A DNA stretch of 23,077 bases from contig AZLU01000384.1 of NCBI GenBank assembly GCA_002224055.1, positions 1 through 23,077 on the forward strand, written 5' to 3'. A model generated the notes under the pieces. It was not told where the DNA came from and ran no database searches. It saw only the letters and a program-made list of their open reading frames with translations. This DNA is from Pezizomycotina sp. ARF18. Its lineage: Eukaryota > Ascomycota. Position 1 is the stretch's first letter. Every line of letters begins with the position of its first letter. The translations under genes were made by a program, and so were the position numbers. Shown in pieces: positions 19,949 to 23,077 of the stretch.

Positions 19949-22737
19949 TCACGGCATTGTTGGGGTTATAACTAGGGACATTGTCAGCCACTCCCATTCT
20001 TGGGAGCTGGTTGCGTTAGGAGCCCGTTGTGAGGCTGAGGTAAGACCGGGGGCTTGTTGACTTAGTGATGATGTCCGCTGCGTACGTCCGTCAGGATTGT
20101 GTTTAGAGCGACGCCCCTTAGATGAATCTTCGTCTTGAACATCCAATACACTATATCTGCATTTCGCCGTTGTCGCTTCGAAAACGTGTTGCCCCTCAAA
20201 GTCCCATCTGAACTTTGCGATAAACCTGTTTCCTTTGAAATCGCTGGTGCTTTGATTCGCGCCTCAATACCGCCGGGAATAAAGTTGGCCCCGGAGCCAC
20301 TACCATTGGGACCAGCAGATACAGCGAAGCTAGATGCCGCGACTGGATCGACTTCCAACATGGAAGAATCTTGATGCTTAAAGGATGCGGTAGGGGTACC
20401 AGAAACTGGATAGAATTCTTTCGTCCGCCTTTTCTTGGACGTGCTATCGTCGGTATGGAGTTTCCCCGCCTCGATTGCGCTTCTTGATGATATCCGTTTT
20501 CAGGGAAAGGGCCTGACAACACCGTGAAGCTTCAGAAACAAACCACAGGCATTACAAAGCGGCTGACCTTCAGGGTTACGACGCCACAGAGGGGTAGTCT
20601 GGGTGAAGCAATTTGTACAGGTAGTAGGGCACCAGAGGGATTATTGGAAAATAATGCTTTGGATGCATCAGGTGACGGGGCCGAGACGGCTCCGTGGAAT
20701 TGAACCCGGACTCGGGTGGTGAGCTCGGGCTGGACTGGACACCAGAGTGGGGTTCCGGATTAATTGTACCACTAGAATTCGTAGGGTTATTGGACTTTGC
20801 GTGCTCATTCCAATGCCATTCGGGGTTAACGGATCGCCACGCACGTTAGCGTCTCTCTGGTTGCTCGGCGTAGCCATATGCGTCAAATGGCTACTAAACA
20901 TGAAATCATCGTGAGATTTTCGAGGCTCCACGTCAGTAGGCTCCAATTGCTCGTCTCTGGCATGGGGAACTTGTTCCTTCCCAGAGACGTTGTGGGCTCT
21001 GCGGACCATGGTCCCACTGGACATCCAGCCATTAGTGAAATTCTCCGTAGCACTGTGTAGGTTGCTGAAAACGTCACCGGATCCTGGTGACGCATCCCTA
21101 GTCCTCATCCCCATCATCGGAATCACCAACGAAATTAAAGATCCTGTCTCCCCTTAACAGCTGCGGTTCCGGAGATTGAAGGACGTGCGAAGGGTTGACG
21201 TGCTGGAAATAGTCGCCGATGAAGGAAAGCTGCTTTGAGGCATCATTGCCGCCTCAAAACCAAAAAGTAGCGGGTCTTGAGCTTGATTGTATAGGAAACG
21301 TTGGGATGACACGTCTTCATCTCCATTGTGGTTCCCCGTGGAAGGAACGTACCCCATAGTATTCTGTCCGCTACCTACGGGAATCGTATCAAAGAATAGC
21401 GAATTACCGTCGTGGCGATTGTGGGGGTAGAAGACGAGGGGAGACGGAAGTGCCAGGGAGTAGAGCCCTGAGGTGGGCCTGATGAACCTAGCGGCGCGCT
21501 CGTGCTGTTATATAACATATTGGACCGGCTGGTACGCATCACGCTCGATCCAAGCTGATGAAAATTAAATCTGGATTGGTAAGGGTCTGCGGAATGAATT
21601 GTAGCTTCAGGCTCTCCTCTCGACGTCATTGAAGAGCTTGAAGACAGTCAGGTAGCTGAAAATTCCGCAAACCAAAAATATTGGTATCTTGGTTGGGATG
21701 ATATAAATAGTAGTCAGGCAAGTCGTGGTCTTGAGGCGTTGAGTCGTTTGATATCATGACACTTGCTACCTGGGGGGAAAAATTTGCTGGTCTCTTCTTC
21801 TCCTTAACCGAAACACCCTCATCAGATATGATCAACAGCACGGGTCTAACAATTTTTAATTGCAAGCCAGAAATGAAAGCTGTGTATTGGTACGCGAAAT
21901 AACGTATCAAATCTATATAGGTATATATGTATATATATATAAAAGGGCTCGTCTGGTGATACGTACCTTTTTGCCAATGTCCATGCTAGTTTTTCGGACA
22001 TGTCGCTGTACGTAGTCGAAATCACTCACGCCGGAACTATTCATTACTGGTTGGCAGAGGTAGCGAGGTGGTGTTCATCGGAAGGTAATTGCCTCGGTGC
22101 AGGCTTTATTGAAATTGCTGTACTCGTAGTGTTGGTGGATGTTTTGACGATCATCATGGCCATCTTCGTGTCGAGGATTCTCAGAGAGAAACACTTCCAG
22201 GAGGGATCGTCGACGGCCATGATATCGTCCGAGTGAGCACACTCCGGTTCTCGTGTAGGTTCATGGCACTGCTCCATCCTATAAATTATTATAGATTATT
22301 GGCATGGGTTCCGCCGTCGCTTATTTGATATATATATATATTTCGGGGGAATGGGGAAAAAAACTTTATTCGTGTTTTTTCTCAGGTTACCTTCGGGATT
22401 TTGTGCTTTGTTCGCGCTTTAGCGCCATAGCCATCATCCTCCAGGTCAGGTTCTCCATACGCTGCTGATTAGGCAAGCTACTTTTTGTCTTGCTGTAGAG
22501 CTTCCATACTTCTGTGGCGAGAGGATCTCGCCTCTGCATGTCCGTCGGGTCATCGAGGGGAGACGCTTCCCTTCCTTCAAGTCCGGAAAGAAGGAATTCC
22601 GAAGAACCTCTGTCCGAGCGGCTTGTTGAACTCGAGATAAATCCAGATTGGGCCCTCGTTACTACAGAAAATGAACGTGAAGGTTTTAAAGGTGTTTGGA
22701 ATTGAAGGTGATCGAATATTCGATGTGCCTTTCTGGG
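19949..22737 (-). CDS. areA: AreA/NIT2 global nitrogen regulator (GATA factor), frames interrupted, 5' end unresolved
   Basis: Nuclear GATA transcription factor that activates nitrogen-catabolic genes when preferred nitrogen is lacking. The first visible exon ends at 22391 and holds the family motif [19 protein letters not shown], then MENLTWRMM (22432-22458). Intron 22279-22390 (GTAACC...TATAG); second exon 22278 to 21967 includes [18 protein letters not shown]; intron 2 starts at 21966 (GTACG), its acceptor lying somewhere near 21800-21830. The last exon holds [25 protein letters not shown], a Ser-rich middle, and one GATA zinc finger at 20545-20619 (C-X2-C-X17-C-X2-C: CTNC...[16 protein letters not shown]) followed by [24 protein letters not shown] and RKNSIQ. 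The C-terminus [11 protein letters not shown] is the conserved AreA end that binds NmrA. Visible exons total about 2.5 kb (near 835 codons; AreA is about 880). No in-frame ATG is found before 22537 (Met of TDMQRRD), though open frame extends to a stop at 22738-22740, so a 5' exon or frameshift is likely. Confidence 0.95.
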
Positions 22738-22840
22738 TCAGCAACCTTCAATACGCAGTTCGGCTCTTACTTCTTTTTTTTTCTTTTTTAACTTTTCTTT
22801 TTTCTTTTTTCCCTTCCTTTTCCCCCCTTTTTGATATCTG

Positions 22841-22846
22841 TGATAG
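22841..22846 (+). promoter_or_regulatory. HGATAR site (TGATAG), candidate AreA autoregulatory site
   Basis: Matches the HGATAR consensus bound by AreA, about 100 bp upstream of the open part of areA. A six-base match is weak evidence alone. Confidence 0.3.
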
Positions 22847-22933
22847 TCAAAATTGTACAGAGATCCCAGTGATTACCGCCAATAACTGAGCACTTATATA
22901 TAGCACTTATATCTCGCTTTTTTGAAGGTTTAA

Positions 22934-22939
22934 CGATAG
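22934..22939 (+). promoter_or_regulatory. HGATAR site (CGATAG), second candidate AreA site
   Basis: Second consensus match, 93 bp from the first, in the same upstream region. Confidence 0.3.
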
Positions 22940-23077
22940 GTGGATTTCGTGACGTTCAATTATATAGGTAAGAACATGTAGGCGAGGCAGGTAGAAATGT
23001 TTATTTTGTAAATGAAGAGGAGAATTTTGAAGGGAGGGGAAATAATATTTGAGGAATCAAAAGAAATGATTCTTTTT

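Larger units (their letters stand above)
22738..23077. other. Upstream region of areA
   Basis: Contains a pyrimidine-rich stretch (about 22768-22830 on +) and two GATA-factor consensus sites. A missing first exon or the promoter of areA must be here or beyond the window edge. A possible branch and acceptor (CTGACCCAG on the minus strand, about 22733-22741) would suit an upstream intron, but the branch-to-acceptor distance is short. Confidence 0.5.

Noticed and set aside
19772-19975. Small Lys/Glu-rich plus-strand open frame
   Set aside because: Low complexity, overlaps the conserved areA C-terminus on the other strand, no family resemblance.

Overview
This window looks like nuclear DNA from a filamentous ascomycete (Pezizomycotina). 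The evidence is several intron-bearing genes with fungal GT-AG introns (about 85-270 bp), long AT- and pyrimidine-rich spacers full of homopolymers and microsatellites, and proteins typical of that group (AreA/NIT2, a MedA-like developmental regulator, a Rom2-type Rho1 GEF). The genus cannot be read from the sequence.

Layout: (1) 1-1218, + strand: probable 3' part of an unrecognised gene. (2) 1219-4415: noncoding spacer. (3) 4416-6459, +: MedA/medusa-like (DUF8032-type) regulator with one intron. (4) 6460-10341: 3.9 kb noncoding spacer with very long T, A and C runs. (5) 10342-16815, +: Rom2-type RhoGEF (Gln/His/Pro-rich N-terminus, DEP, DH, PH, CNH) with five introns. (6) 16816-18380: spacer rich in simple repeats. 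(7) 18381-19369, +: Cu/Zn superoxide dismutase in five exons. (8) 19370-19948: short spacer between convergent genes. (9) 19949-about 22737, - strand: AreA/NIT2 nitrogen GATA factor, with its upstream region running to the window end.

No gene here reads through in one frame, although every recognised domain, catalytic residue and nearly every splice site is intact. Where the protein family fixes the frame, the break can almost always be explained by one missing base in a run of identical bases. In sod1, restoring four such bases gives exactly 154 codons plus stop. This points to uncorrected homopolymer errors in a draft assembly rather than to four decayed genes, so the genes are annotated as functional genes with probable sequence errors.

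The genes are not an operon or a known cluster. They are independent regulators or enzymes of development (medA), cell-wall integrity (rom2), oxidative stress (sod1) and nitrogen control (areA). I found no RNA genes, transposons, CRISPR arrays or phage elements, and no evidence of a new multi-gene system.
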